The notes beneath the pieces are model-generated. The model searched no databases, had not been told where the DNA came from, and worked only from the letters and a program-made list of their open reading frames with translations. A stretch of 64,000 nt of DNA, taken from assembly GCA_006384855.1 (NCBI GenBank), contig VCJN01001573.1:21509-85508 (forward strand), given 5' to 3'. This DNA comes from Tetraselmis striata. Lineage: Eukaryota > Chlorophyta > Chlorodendrophyceae > Chlorodendrales > Chlorodendraceae. Shown here in pieces: positions 1-11,259 of the stretch. A program made the position numbers and the translations under genes. Positions within the stretch are counted from its first letter, which is position 1. Each line of letters begins with the position of its first letter.

Positions 1-3000
1 CATCTGAGTTAGTTGGCGCCGCCTGCACGCTGCCCAGTATGCTGAGTGCCGTGCTGATGTCTGGCCGCGTGCATGTGGCTACGTATAATAGCGATCCGAG
101 CATCTGTTTGTATAAGGCTTTGTCTGGTGCGTCCAATGCTGGGGAGGGCGGGGCTGATGCTGGCAGATGGTTGGTGTAATTTTTGTCCATGGGAACAACG
201 GATGCGTTGCACGCCGTCATGCCAAATCTGTTCATAATTTGAGCGATGTAGGCCGTCTGCGACAGTGTGATTTTGCCGAGGTCTCGTTCGTAATCCACTC
301 CCATGCCCAGTATCCACAGCTGCGGTTGCTGTTTGATCTTGAACCGTTGTTTGATGTGAGTAACAAACGCATCCAGCCACGCCTCAGAGCTGCCAGCCAG
401 GGGCATGTCATCCACATATAGGCCCAGGATGCCATACACGTTGTTCGCTATGTATATGAAACAGCACGGATCGGCCTTGGATTGTACCCAGCCATTATCC
501 TGCAGCCATCGGGCGATCATGTCATTCCAGTGTTTGCCCGATTGGCGAAGACCGTATATGCATTTGTCCAGCTGACATACTCTGCCCGTGCCGTCATTAA
601 AACCATCCGGCTGACGCATGTACACCTTCTCCCCTGCAGGGATTTTCGCATTGAGGTAGGCTGTCACCGCGTCCAACTGTCTGAGATAGAGGCGTTTGGC
701 AGCCACGATGACGAAAAACACGCGAAGGCTGGATATTCTGATCACCGGTGAGAACACCTCCGCAAAATCATGCCCCGCATGCTGTCGATTGCCGCATGCC
801 ACCAGTCTCGCCTTGTATTTTTCCAGTTCTCCATTTCTGTCAGCTTTGGCATTGAATACCCACATGCATGGGATAACATTTGCCCCTTCCGGCCATGGAA
901 CCAAATGCCATGTGCAGTTAGCAGTAAGCTGCTCATATTCCACTTGGATGGAGCCATTCCATCCTTCAGCATGCTGTGGGTCGGCAAGTGCCTGCTTGAG
1001 GGTTTTAGGTATTTTAATGTCCTTAGCAGACAGAAATGCGACTAGTGTATCAGCGGAGTGACCGATGATGCATCCCTCAGCTTCTGAAGATGTGTCCAGT
1101 AGGGCGGAATTCTGTGCAGCCTGAGCCATAATGGTCAAGGGATCGCGATCATGGGGCTGGCCTTGCATGCCGCTGTCCTGCGTAATTAGTGCAGCGGGTG
1201 ATATATCCGGTGGCTTGCCCACCATGTCCGGCAGCATGTCATCTGCTTGCATGTCGCAGCAGATGCTTGTCTGAGCCATGCATGCTATTAGGCGGTCCGG
1301 GGGTTTGCGGCATCGTGAGCTTCTAATAATTTCCACTGCGTCTGCGGCAGGTGACATGATGGCATGATCTGAGATACCGTCATGATGACAGTCGTGCTGG
1401 TCATCACCCTGCCCGGTGGGCTGTGTGTCACGTGTGGTGGGCCCCTCATCTGGCAGATCCTCCACAATGATGGCAGACTGCGTTGATGGGTCCCTCCCAA
1501 AGCCAGATAGGGCTTCGTCAAATGCGACATGCACGGTGACAGTGAGTCTGCCCGTTGCCGGGTTATAAATTCTGTAGCCCGGTGACATATCAGCGTAGCC
1601 TACCATGACGCCTTTGAATGCTTTGCAGTCTAGTTTGCGCCTGCCCCCCTCCGGCAGTTTGACATATGCTTGGCAGCCGTATACTTTGCATCCTGAGAGG
1701 TCAGGGACAATGGCGCCCTTGGTCAACAGGGTGATGGGGACTCCACCTGCGGGGCCATTGGCAGGTGAGTACCGCCGGCATTTGAGCCAGTTAGCAGTAT
1801 GGATGGCGGTGGTCCACATGCGACTGGGCACCGACATTTCATGCATCATGGCGCATGCTGAGTCCCGCAGTGTGCGCCAGGGTCGCTCCACCTTACCATG
1901 CTGATGATGGTGGTAAGGTGCAGTCCATTCAATCTTACCACCAAAACTCCCGATGATGTCATCCATCTCATCTGTCTCAAACACGGTGTCCCGGTCGAAT
2001 CTGACCCGCGGGGCAAATTGCCTCCCCCCTTCTGACCAATAACGGAGAAAGAAATGTCGGACTTCCTGCATAATTGAGCGCATGGCATGGGCACTGTCAC
2101 TTTTATGCTTCAGGAAACGGAGCCATTCGAATCCGCTATAGTGACAAATCACCCCAATGCAATATCGGAACCCCCCTGCGGATGGGGTGTGAACGGGCCC
2201 AAAACCATCCACGGATAACAGCTCGCATGCCCCATCGGGTTTGCGTGCTGGCTGCTTGTTGCGCTTCGCGGCCACTGCCTTATTCATGTGGCACGATTCG
2301 CAATGGATGTTTCTTACAGCAGTGGGGAAGTGGGGCACATCCGCTACACCATGGGAGTGTTGCGCCTGCATCCCCGCCATGTGCAGATGGCCTAGGCGCT
2401 TGTGCCAGAGCTTAGCATCGTCCAACTCTGATTGGCTAAGCAAAGCAAATGGGACATGGGCCTTGGCTGAGGATGTCTGTCCATCGTCCAGTAGGTATAG
2501 GCCGTTGAGGGACTTCAGCAATACCAATCCTGCGTCAGTGGCCATCCAGCCCCAGTTAGCACCGGCGTTAAATTTGAAACCACATTGCCCATGCTGCTGC
2601 AGCCACGATTGGCTGAGCAGTCGACCTGCTCCCATTGTGTTTGTGGATGGCAGAGATGGTGTATATAGTGCCGGCACCCGAATAGTCCGCTGACCTATGA
2701 CTGTGGCCTCATGTGGCTGGGGTAAGGCTGCGAGGCCACCCTCAAGCAAATTGATAGTGATGTCTACCATGCCTTTGCCAGCGACTGTGGTCCGGACACC
2801 GCCGACCGATTCGGTGGATGTAATTAATTCCAACTCCCCCTGAGCAAAATCTTGCGGATACGCGGTCAATGTCCAATTGCATCCCCCATCCACTATCCAC
2901 TGCCCATCTAATTTCGGGAGTGAGGTACAGCGTTGGGTTTTATCATTAGCCAAAAATGCAGTCACAGATGGGGCGAGGGTAGGGGAGGGCACCTCCTCGT

Positions 3001-4411
3001 CCAAATCGGTGGCGTCCTCATGTGATGGGTCTGCCTCTTGCTCCAGTTCCGGCTCGGGCTGTGCCTCTCCGGAGTCAGCCAGGAGGGTAGTCTTGACTGC
3101 GTCATGTCCACCGAATTTTGCTTGCAGTGTCTTTTTCTTCGCCTGAATGTATGCCATCATCATCTGGTCTGATGCCCCGCATGCATGAGACTTGTGATTC
3201 TCCGATCCGCAGAAGCCACACACACGGGCGAATGGTGGTTTGCCACCGCCGGGCTTGCCATTGCCGGACCTGCTTCCAGGCCTGTTGGCGCTGCCGGCGG
3301 GTTTGCCACCGCCAGCCAAAAATGCGTATGATGTGGCTGTCCCATGGTCAAGGGGCTTACCATGTTCCGTTGGGTTGCTGGAATTCTCTGTCTGAAAGAT
3401 GATTTCGGAGCAGATCTTCTCAGAGTCCAGTGGGCCATGGGAGTCCATGTTATTCTCCGCAAGGACGATGGAGCGAGCTGTGGCAGCGGCTGGGGCAGAG
3501 ACATCCATCAACCCCATGACTAGCACCCCCAACATCATGTCCCCCAGCTGGGGCATGCCATCCACATAGCCGAGGTGGTCATTCATGTCTGAAATGAGTT
3601 TGCGTTTCACTGATACAAACTCCTCCATGCTGGTGCCTGCGGGCTGCTTTGTCACTAAGTCAGTGAGTAGCTCCACTATCTTTGGAAAGCTGGTGCGATC
3701 AAGCTTTTGATTCAGCTTATGCCATGCCACAGCTCCCTTGTTGCTGATGTTTTGGTTAGACAGCAATGTCAATTCAGAGAGGGCAACTGTGTGCTTCTGA
3801 GTGATCTGGAATAGTAAGTTGAATAAGTACATCTGCATGCCTGCGTCCAGATCAGGGTCATTGGGACCCATCATGGCCTGAGTGATGAGGGCAGGGGCTT
3901 TCATGCCAAGATAGGAAAGAAAAGAGGCCTTAAAGTCTTTGAAGAGCCGCCCACTGACTAGCGTCGGCGTCTCTTGAAGCCGAACGCTCCTAGTTACATC
4001 CGCTAGGGTCTGCCCCAGCTGTCGAGCTTGCGCGTTCGCCCAGTTAACTTCGACGGGACTGATACTCTCCCGGCGTCGGTAGCCGGTGGACGTGCCTCGG
4101 AGCCAAGGTGGTTGTCCAACCTGGCGGCCGTCCCCGAACGCCGCCCTCTCGGTCGCCGCGCGAGAGGCCGGAGCTGCTGTCTCAGCAGCCATCTTTTCAG
4201 ATGCGCTCCGCTTCTCGTGGGCTTCCAGCCTAGTGTTGAGCTCCATCTGGCATGAGTAGAGCTCGTCATACTGGTGGGACATCTGTCCCTGCATCTCTGC
4301 CAGCTGCGATAGGAGCTGGGTCAGGAGATGCCCGCTATGTGAGTCGTCGCCTCGCCGGATGTCGGACTGGGCGTTTGCCTCTGGCGAGCCGGTCCGGTCG
4401 TCCTCGGACAT
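1..4411 (-). CDS. Ty1/copia Gag-Pol polyprotein, partial (runs off window start)
   Basis: A single minus-strand frame appears open from an ATG at 4411 to base 1, about 1470 codons with no stop where checked. Domains in order: Gag; a CCHC zinc knuckle CGFCGSENHKSHAC near residue 400 (about 3179-3220); an aspartic protease site WIVDGGCNW near residue 505, where the usual D-S/T-G is D-G-G; an integrase with HHCC zinc finger (about residue 670) and core beginning VDGFGP (about 733); reverse transcriptase from about residue 1130 with CMWVFNAKADRNG and the YVDDM catalytic box (404-418). The order PR-IN-RT defines Ty1/copia. The frame leaves the window in the RT-RNase H linker after TRPDIS, so RNase H and the 3' LTR are not seen. 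Apart from the protease substitution the frame looks intact and may be recent. The start is the first ATG giving a full Gag. Confidence 0.9.
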   Translation of the reverse strand, partial: MSEDDRTGSPEANAQSDIRRGDDSHSGHLLTQLLSQLAEMQGQMSHQYDELYSCQMELNTRLEAHEKRSASEKMAAETAAPASRAATERAAFGDGRQVGQPPWLRGTSTGYRRRESISPVEVNWANAQARQLGQTLADVTRSVRLQETPTLVSGRLFKDFKASFLSYLGMKAPALITQAMMGPNDPDLDAGMQMYLFNLLFQITQKHTVALSELTLLSNQNISNKGAVAWHKLNQKLDRTSFPKIVELLTDLVTKQPAGTSMEEFVSVKRKLISDMNDHLGYVDGMPQLGDMMLGVLVMGLMDVSAPAAATARSIVLAENNMDSHGPLDSEKICSEIIFQTENSSNPTEHGKPLDHGTATSYAFLAGGGKPAGSANRPGSRSGNGKPGGGKPPFARVCGFCGSENHKSHACGASDQMMMAYIQAKKKTLQAKFGGHDAVKTTLLADSGEAQPEPELEQEADPSHEDATDLDEEVPSPTLAPSVTAFLANDKTQRCTSLPKLDGQWIVDGGCNWTLTAYPQDFAQGELELITSTESVGGVRTTVAGKGMVDITINLLEGGLAALPQPHEATVIGQRTIRVPALYTPSLPSTNTMGAGRLLSQSWLQQHGQCGFKFNAGANWGWMATDAGLVLLKSLNGLYLLDDGQTSSAKAHVPFALLSQSELDDAKLWHKRLGHLHMAGMQAQHSHGVADVPHFPTAVRNIHCESCHMNKAVAAKRNKQPARKPDGACELLSVDGFGPVHTPSAGGFRYCIGVICHYSGFEWLRFLKHKSDSAHAMRSIMQEVRHFFLRYWSEGGRQFAPRVRFDRDTVFETDEMDDIIGSFGGKIEWTAPYHHHQHGKVERPWRTLRDSACAMMHEMSVPSRMWTTAIHTANWLKCRRYSPANGPAGGVPITLLTKGAIVPDLSGCKVYGCQAYVKLPEGGRRKLDCKAFKGVMVGYADMSPGYRIYNPATGRLTVTVHVAFDEALSGFGRDPSTQSAIIVEDLPDEGPTTRDTQPTGQGDDQHDCHHDGISDHAIMSPAADAVEIIRSSRCRKPPDRLIACMAQTSICCDMQADDMLPDMVGKPPDISPAALITQDSGMQGQPHDRDPLTIMAQAAQNSALLDTSSEAEGCIIGHSADTLVAFLSAKDIKIPKTLKQALADPQHAEGWNGSIQVEYEQLTANCTWHLVPWPEGANVIPCMWVFNAKADRNGELEKYKARLVACGNRQHAGHDFAEVFSPVIRISSLRVFFVIVAAKRLYLRQLDAVTAYLNAKIPAGEKVYMRQPDGFNDGTGRVCQLDKCIYGLRQSGKHWNDMIARWLQDNGWVQSKADPCCFIYIANNVYGILGLYVDDMPLAGSSEAWLDAFVTHIKQRFKIKQQPQLWILGMGVDYERDLGKITLSQTAYIAQIMNRFGMTACNASVVPMDKNYTNHLPASAPPSPALDAPDKALYKQMLGSLLYVATCTRPDISTALSILGSVQAAPTNSD

Positions 4412-5229
4412 CGTGGGTGGGCCGGTGATGACGAAGCAGTACAAGAAGCGGTGAAAACCACTCGTCGCGGCAGTGCCTACGGCGGGTTGAGAAAGGTTGG
4501 GTCGAGAGACCCACCACCCCCCGGCTCTGAAGCCTAAGAGATGGCCCTAAGCTCTCCCTTTTCCGAGTCCTCCACCCAAGTGTGGGGCACTGCCGGGACG
4601 CGTGGGCTGTCCCAGCTGTCCCAGAGACGGGTATCCGGCTGTCGTGCACGTGTGAGATGCACCGTCACAGCTCGCGCCGCTCGCAACGCTCCGTAACGCT
4701 CCGGTACCTGTATCGTGCAACGCTCGCAACGCTCCGTAATGCTCCTGTACCTGTGCCCCGCTCCGGTACCTGTGTGGTGCTGACTCGTGCAGCTGGCCCA
4801 GGGGGAGAACGCTGACAAGACGCTTCGGGAGGATTCGTGGATGTGACTCGAGTGGTCGAGTCCGAATGGGGGGGGGGGGGGGGGCGAAGGAGGGGGGCTT
4901 GCAGCGAATTAGTCGCCTCAAACCCGAGTGGTTCGCCGAGCCTTGTTCAACAGCGGGCTCGAGCTACGCGCAGAAAAAAAACGCGGACTTCTCAGCGTGT
5001 CCTAAGTGATCGAGGACTGCCTCACCCTCGCAGTGACGAGAGGGCAACCATAACCTGTAGAGCGCGGAATTTAACGTCGGCTCTTGTGTGTGCGTGAGAG
5101 CAGAGGCGGAGGGTGAGGCGATGAGTTGCTGGAAATAAAGAAGTGATTACAAGCACTGAGGCGCCCCGCGATATGCGTGTCCCCGGCTCCGAGCTCCCTA
5201 CTGCGTGCTCTGACCTCCGAGCTGAGAGA
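4412..5229. repeat. Region upstream of the copia gag, with short tandem repeats and a G-run
   Basis: No coding region is supported here. About 4670-4770 holds two to three imperfect copies of a roughly 40-bp unit rich in CGCAACGCTCCGTAA and CTCCGGTACCTG. A G-run of about 18 lies near 4867-4884. The copia 5' leader and 5' LTR should lie here, but the 3' LTR is outside the window, so the LTR edges cannot be set. Confidence 0.4.
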
Positions 5230-5479
5230 CAAGGCGCGCGCAGCGCGCTAAAAAGGCTCATATGCGCGATGAGCGCACATCCGGAACAGCTAGTATATCC
5301 GAGCGATCTAATCAATGGTACTACTATAGCTGCATTGCTAATCTACCATCAACAGCTACAGCTGTAGCCAGCGCCCGCACATCTGCTTGCAGCGACTCCA
5401 GCGTCGGCTCAGCGACGGGTTCTTCTCCATCTGGCATGGTAACGCACGGACGTACGGACGAGAATATCACACTCGGGTG

Positions 5480-5800
5480 GCGAGCCGGGTGTGGTCTTGA
5501 ACAACCTGGGGTGACCTTGCTCGCAACTGATTACGAGACAGTTTTTACATCGCTGCGTGGAACGCAGCGAAAACTGGAAGATGCCAGGCTCAGCTGTTCT
5601 GGCTGCTTTTATGTCTACTCGTGCTGCACCTAAAAAAGGCGCAACAACAGATGCCTAGCTAGTTCCCGTACCACTGAGCAGCACTTGTAGCTAAAAAAGC
5701 GGTTAGGTCAAGGAGGGAAACCCCATAAACTAGTTTCGATCAGATCGATGGCTACAAGCACAGGTATGGGGGTACTGGGCGCCGGCTGTGGGTACTGGTC
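5480..5800 (+). repeat. Dispersed repeat family A, copy 1
   Basis: This non-coding block is clearly similar to 50530-50800 in the same orientation and to about 46430-46610 in the opposite orientation. Shared landmarks are a TGTGGTCTTGAA stretch, a TACGAGACAG stretch, GGCTCAGCTGTT followed by CTGCTTTTAT, and a terminal GGAGGGAAACCCC segment. No terminal inverted repeats or ORF are evident, so the class of element is unknown. Confidence 0.6.
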
Positions 5801-5824
5801 CCAATACCGGCCGTCCCGCCTCGT

Positions 5825-5935
5825 GCGCGGTATGAGCAGGCCGCTTTTTCATGCAGGGCTTGTGTTGATCTTTTTGTATAGGTACTGCTTTCAGCACGGT
5901 GGATTTCTTACTGGCCTTTTTGTAATTTAAACCTG
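5825..5935 (+). repeat. Dispersed repeat related to the 42180-42420 tandem
   Basis: The block contains a CAGGCCGCTTTTT-like start, a GTGTTGATC stretch, a GGTGGATTTCTTACTG stretch and a CTTTTTGTAATT end. These landmarks recur in the same order at 42180-42420 (two tandem copies), around 46070-46145, and partly at 40430-40580. It is a non-coding dispersed repeat. Confidence 0.5.
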
Positions 5936-6109
5936 GACCTCAAATAAACGTATCCCATATACAGGTACGAACTTGCACCTTCTGCGGCCAGCTGCCGGTG
6001 CTGGTAGCTCCGGTGCCACTTTCGTCCGGTAAATACGCGGTATCGCCGGTACTGCTTGTAGCACTAGCTTCCTTTTTAATTTTTCCCGCACCGGGACGAC
6101 AGATGGATT

Positions 6110-6195
6110 AGCTTCGTCCTTTTTTTTTTTTTTTTTTTTTCGCCCCCGGGACAGGACTGGCACCAGTGAACGAAACCCTTGCAGCGTCTCTACGA
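6110..6195 (+). repeat. Dispersed repeat family C, copy 1
   Basis: After a T-run (about 6119-6140) comes CCCCCGGGACAGGACTGGCA and then GAAACCCTTGCAGCG. The same sequence is at 63535-63572 (plus strand) and, inverted, at about 31665-31710. In each copy the CCCCGGGA end sits next to an A/T-rich stretch, suggesting the 3' end of a retroposed element. Confidence 0.5.
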
Positions 6196-6596
6196 CGGCC
6201 GTTTAGGCAGCAATCCTAGGCTTCGTCCTATGCCCGCCCGGTACGCCAACTATTGCCGGCAGTACGAAACTGATGTAGTACTGAAGGAGTGTATGTATCG
6301 CTTTGTATTACTCGCAGCAGTAGAGATCACAGGTATCAGTACTGGTGTGAAGTACTGCACCAGTACGGTACTGGTATCAGTACGGGTATCGCTGACCCTG
6401 GCGCGGGCGGGACAAAGCGCGCGCCATCCCTTATTGACAGCACGGCTGATGGCACATCAACGTAAATACAAGCTCCTCGCCGCCGATAGCACAGATCGCC
6501 ACATCCACACTACCCACCTCTCGACACAGTAGTCGCTGTTCAATACTCGCAGCTTCTCCCCTGCTCCAGTCCCTTGCTTTCCTCTACAATCTCGCC

Positions 6597-8342
6597 ATGT
6601 TGGTCGACAGCTTCCGCGTGGAGTCCCCTTCCGTGACTTACAGCGACGACGCCATCCACTCGCGCTACAGCTACTCCAGCACCGAGCTCTCCCGCGATGA
6701 GGCGGGCGCCTTCGTGTGCAAGCCAACGCAGAGCGAGGTGGAGTTCAAAGTGAACCGCAAGGTCCCCAAGCTAGGGTGAGCTCTCGCCTCCGCCGCGTCG
6801 ACTCTGCCCCCCCCCCCTTCCCAACCCGCGCAATGGCGGCTTGCCACTGTTTTGATTTGGCGTCGTACGCGGTTCGGAAAGGCGGCCCAGGAAGGGCGGG
6901 TCGGCCGATTCGGCTGACGGAGAGCAGACATCCCGGTGCAACTTCAGCCCCGAGAGGGTCCGGCGCCGCTGACTGCCCCTGTTGCGTGCGTGCGCAGCGT
7001 GATGCTGGTGGGCCTGGGCGGCAACAACGGCAGCACCCTGATGGCGGGCATCCTCGCCAACAAGCTGGGCATCACCTGGATGACCAAGGACGGCGTGCGC
7101 AAGCCCAACTACTGGGGCTCCCTCACGCAGGCCGCCACCTGCCGCGTGGGCAACTACAAGGGCGAGGAGGTGCACGTCCCCTTCAAGGGGCTGCTGCCCA
7201 TGGTGGAGCCCAACGACGTGGTGCTGGGCGGCTGGGACATCAGCGGCCTCAACATGGCGGAGGCCATGGAGCGCGCGGCGGTGCTGGACTGGGAGCTGCA
7301 GAAGCAGCTGATGCCGCACATGAAGGACGTCGTGCCGCTGCCGGGCGTGTACGACCCCGCCTTCATCGCCGCCAACCAGGCGGAGCGCGCCAACAACGTG
7401 GTGAAGGGCACCAAGGCGGAGCAGATGGCGGCCATTCAGGCAGACATCCGCGCCTTCAAGGCGGCGCACGCGCTGGACAGCGTGGTGGTGCTGTGGACCG
7501 CCAACACGGAGCGCTACGCCGACGTGGCCGCCGGCCTGAACGACACCAAGGCCAACCTGCTGGCGGCGCTGGAGCGCAACGAGGCGGAGATCTCGCCCTC
7601 CTCGCTGTACGCGCTGGCCTGCATCAACGAGGGCGTGCCCTTCATCAACGGCAGCCCGCAGAACACGTTTGTGCCGGGCGTGATCGAGGCGGCGGTGGAG
7701 GCGGGCGTGCTCATCGGCGGCGACGACTTCAAGAGCGGGCAGACCAAGATGAAGAGCGTGCTGGTGGACTTCCTGGTGGGCGCGGGCATCAAGCCGGTGT
7801 CCATCGTGAGCTACAACCACCTGGGCAACAACGACGGCATGAACCTCAGCGCGCCGCAGACCTTCCGCAGCAAGGAGATCTCCAAGAGCAACGTCGTGGA
7901 TGACATGGTGGCCTCCAACAGCCTGCTGTACGGGGACGGCGAGCACCCCGACCACTGCGTCGTCATCAAGTACATCCCCTACGTCGGCGACTCCAAGCGC
8001 GCCATGGACGAGTACACCAGCGAGATCTTCATGGGCGGCACCAACACCATCGTGATGCACAACACCTGCGAGGACAGCCTGCTGGCGGCGCCCATCATCC
8101 TGGACCTCGTGCTGCTCGCGGAGCTCATCACGCGCATCAGCATCAAGCGCGCCGACGAGCCGGAGTTCCACGGGCTGCACCCCGTGGCGGTGCTGCTGTC
8201 CTACCTGACCAAGGCGCCGCTGGTGCCGGAGGGCACGCCAGTGGTCAACGCGCTGGCCAAGCAGCGCGCGATGATCGAGAACGTGTTCCGCGCGTGCGTG
8301 GGGCTGCAGCCGGAGAACAACATGATGCTGGAGTTCAAGTAG
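6597..8342 (+). CDS. INO1: Inositol-3-phosphate synthase (MIPS), two exons
   Basis: The cytosolic, NAD-dependent enzyme that isomerises glucose 6-phosphate to 1L-myo-inositol 1-phosphate, the committed step of inositol synthesis. Exon 1 is 6597-6775 (donor GTGAGC) and exon 2 is 6998-8342 (acceptor TGCGCAG). The split codon GG|C joins KVPKLG to [13 protein letters not shown], giving 507 residues, the usual length (about 510). All four family signatures are present: GLGGNNGST (NAD loop), [20 protein letters not shown] and [12 protein letters not shown]. The active-site region around [18 protein letters not shown] is also conserved. The N-terminus starting [13 protein letters not shown] resembles plant MIPS. 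The only intron carries a C-run, as do introns of the other host gene here. It stands alone between transposon-rich stretches. A TGTAA motif lies 94 bases after the stop. I see no lesion. Confidence 0.97.
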
Positions 8343-8435
8343 ACACCCACGCCCCTGATGCTTTGCTAAGAAGCTTACACAAGCGCGCCCTCTTAACCAT
8401 ACTTACCCGTTCTACGCACGTAGCCTTCTCATGAA

Positions 8436-8440
8436 TGTAA
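8436..8440 (+). terminator. TGTAA polyadenylation signal of INO1
   Basis: TGTAA occurs 94 bases past the INO1 stop codon. In chlorophyte algae this pentamer is the usual poly(A) signal. The placement fits, but five bases can occur by chance. Confidence 0.5.
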
Positions 8441-10028
8441 TGACATGTATCCCTTCTCACCTAGTTCGCCACGGTCTTGCTGGTCAGCCTTCGCAGGCTT
8501 GGTTGCATTAATGACTGGGCGACGGAACGCGTGCACACCACACGATGAAGGCCGAATGGCCGCGGCTGCCAAGGAAGATTCCCGTTCCTGAAGCTCCTCA
8601 GCCGGTCGCGCACGCAATTATCATGCTGATGGCAATACGCTGCTGACGGGGCTGCCGGCAAGAATAGAACAGGCGCTGTCACAGTGAATACGTAAGACAA
8701 TGCTTCGCCGTTTAACGCCTTGCCCTATGAGTATGAAAAAGCAAATGCGCGCCAAGGCGACCAAGACATGATAATACTAAAGCAACGTTCCAATGAAGTA
8801 GTATGTAGTATGCTCGTCATGCCCATTGCCTCAATGGTACATGGTATATGCGCATGGTGATGACATGTCGTGTGGCAGAGACATGTCGCACTTATGGCAG
8901 CATTATATCACTGGGCACTTTGTTTCATTACTATAAACAACCTGATGGTTATGTTGCCAAATGGACGAGTATGGGTGGCTTCCAGCGGCAACTACGCTGA
9001 TGGTGCGGGCGGAGAGCATGTGGGGGCTGCTTGGGCCTGCCGTGTTTGGCCTTGCAAAGCCTACATTGCAGTAGTAGGCGCAGTAGTAGGCGCCAGAATA
9101 TACAAATCAAACAGCATTGGCCTATATTAGCAAGCACCCACCTGGGCACAGTTTTTATTGCTACATGTATTGATGTCGTCATTGATGTCATCTGATGATC
9201 ATGGCGCAATTTTACTGTATAATGTTTTTTGCGAATGATTTCGGGTAGGAAAGTTACTGCAAGTGCAGGGGTATATCGTCCTGCAGAAAGCACAACTATG
9301 TGCCAGACACCGCTTGAGTGATAGAACTATTTGCAGCAGCAGCAGCAGGGCTTGTGCATGCGGACTATCTAGCAGCAAAATCGCCATAATCATGATACCT
9401 TCTGCTGTGCGCGCAGACACACTGCACACACCTGCATCAATGTTTTTTACGAACGGGCGCTCAGCATGATGCATCCTTTATTGACGACGGATGCTGAACG
9501 ATGTAACTAAACATCGCCGACCTTACTGATATGCTGCTCGTTGCTTTTGTCCGCCGGTCGTGCGCACGGGCATGGCAAGAATAATATGTGCTCCGGCCCG
9601 CCGCTGCGACACTGCCCACATACATGTGGAAGGGCGGAGCAGCCGGCGACCGACTGCGGCGCGCATACACCAGGCGAGAAGTTGCGTTATATTAGCAAGG
9701 TATAATCATTGTGACGTTGTGGTGCATGGCGATGATTTCTATTATTAAGGTATAATATTTATTCGGCATCATAATAAAGCTAGATTATAAAGCTAGTATA
9801 TATACGGTATCATGATAAAGGTTATTTATATTATTAAGATAGTACATATGTACGGTATCATAATAAAGCTGTTAAATACAGCGTGGTATCACGTGATGGC
9901 GGCGAAGTGATGATGCGCTACGACTGAGTGTTCAAGCCGTACTATGGTTTATTAGCGACTCAAGTCGAGCGAGCATTCCAATCTGCTGATAGTAAAGGAA
10001 TCTGATTGTATCTGGATCCTCCCAGTAT
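8441..10028. other. Intergenic region downstream of INO1
   Basis: No ORF here has recognisable protein features. At 9692-9890 there is AT-rich DNA with about three imperfect copies of a CGGTATCATAATAAAGCT unit, spaced roughly 40-50 bases. The rest holds no structure I can name. Confidence 0.5.
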
Positions 10029-10033
10029 GTTGC

Positions 10034-10304
10034 TGTTGTGCGCAGCGTCCCTACCAACCCGCCATGCGCGGGCCCCGGCGCGAGCCGGGCACTGTGGGAG
10101 GGAGCGTGAAGCACGGAGAGTGGCTGGTTACAGAGAAGTGACCAGGCCCGCCTGGGCGCCGCACGCATCTAGGCAGGCGTTGCGGTGCCTGGTGCGCGCG
10201 CGCAGTGCTAGTGCGGACAATCAATGAGGGAATGTACTAAAGTACTAAGGCACACCCTAGCTACATTGTACATAAGCAGTAGTGTACCAACACTGATGTC
10301 AACA
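10034..10304. repeat. Terminal direct repeat 1 of the TRIM-like element
   Basis: A TG...CA-bounded repeat almost identical to 11260-11533. The second copy has a few substitutions and a 3-base insertion in the GCAGTAGTAGTG stretch. Confidence 0.85.
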
Positions 10305-11259
10305 CCCCCCCCCCCCCCCCCCCAATGTCGCTAGGGGATGCTCTAGCCAGGAGTCCGGTTGCTGACGCTAGTCGCTAGCCTAGAGGGGCATCCCGCCATG
10401 CCCTTATCTTGGCGTTAATCGGGTTGGCCTTCTAGCGAGTCTAAATGCGTGGGCTGTATACGGACGGTGGCGAGCGAAGCAGGCTTGCGTCGAGTGACGC
10501 TTCTCCGGAAATGTTGAGCTCCCGCCTGCCTTTGGGCTTCTGGTTTGCTAAACTTGGTCAGTAGAAGAGTTGCAGGCGGCAGTCGCTAGCCTAGAGAGGC
10601 AACCCGCCATGCCCTTATGTTGGCGTGGGTCCGGGTTGGCCCTCTAGGGAGTCTGACTGCGCGGGCTGTCGAGCGGACTTAAGTCGCGGCTGACCACTTC
10701 TCCTCGGCGCTGGTGTGCCGAGCTTCGCATACTAATTTCCCGTTGGTCGAGCCGAGCGTGCACAGAAGCGACATAAGTGTACGTGGCTGCGCGCAGCGGC
10801 GCAGTAGCTGGCGTGGGTTGGCAGGCGACTCCCATGCTGTTGTCCATGTTGCCGTCTGTTCGTGGTGCTGAGGCTCCTAGGGATCCGAGAGAAGATATGC
10901 GGATTTCTGACTAGTCGACGAGCGTTGTCCGAATTAGTCTCGATCGGCCGAGCCGAGAAACGGTGAGTTCGGGCGGGAACTAAAATACGCGGCGGTCGCT
11001 GGCGTCTTGGTAGCTGGCGAGCCCGTACATGGCGGTCGCTGGCGTCATGGTAGCCAGCTTCCGGGTGTGCGCTTATTCTGCTGAAGGTGCGCGGACCTTG
11101 AGGTTACATTGCGCCGCGAGTGCGACGTGTAGTCGTTTGAGTGTTGAGACCCCTTCTGGCTTGCGGTGATCTCAGTTTTACGTCCAGGCGTCCCGCCCAG
11201 ACGGACTTCCTGATAGATCTAGCGTCAGACAACTCTCATCTGGTAGAGGGCCCATGACA

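Noticed and set aside
6771..8180. Open frames of 395-469 codons overlapping INO1 in other frames
   Set aside because: Shadows caused by the high GC at third positions. The INO1 frame has all family motifs and normal length.
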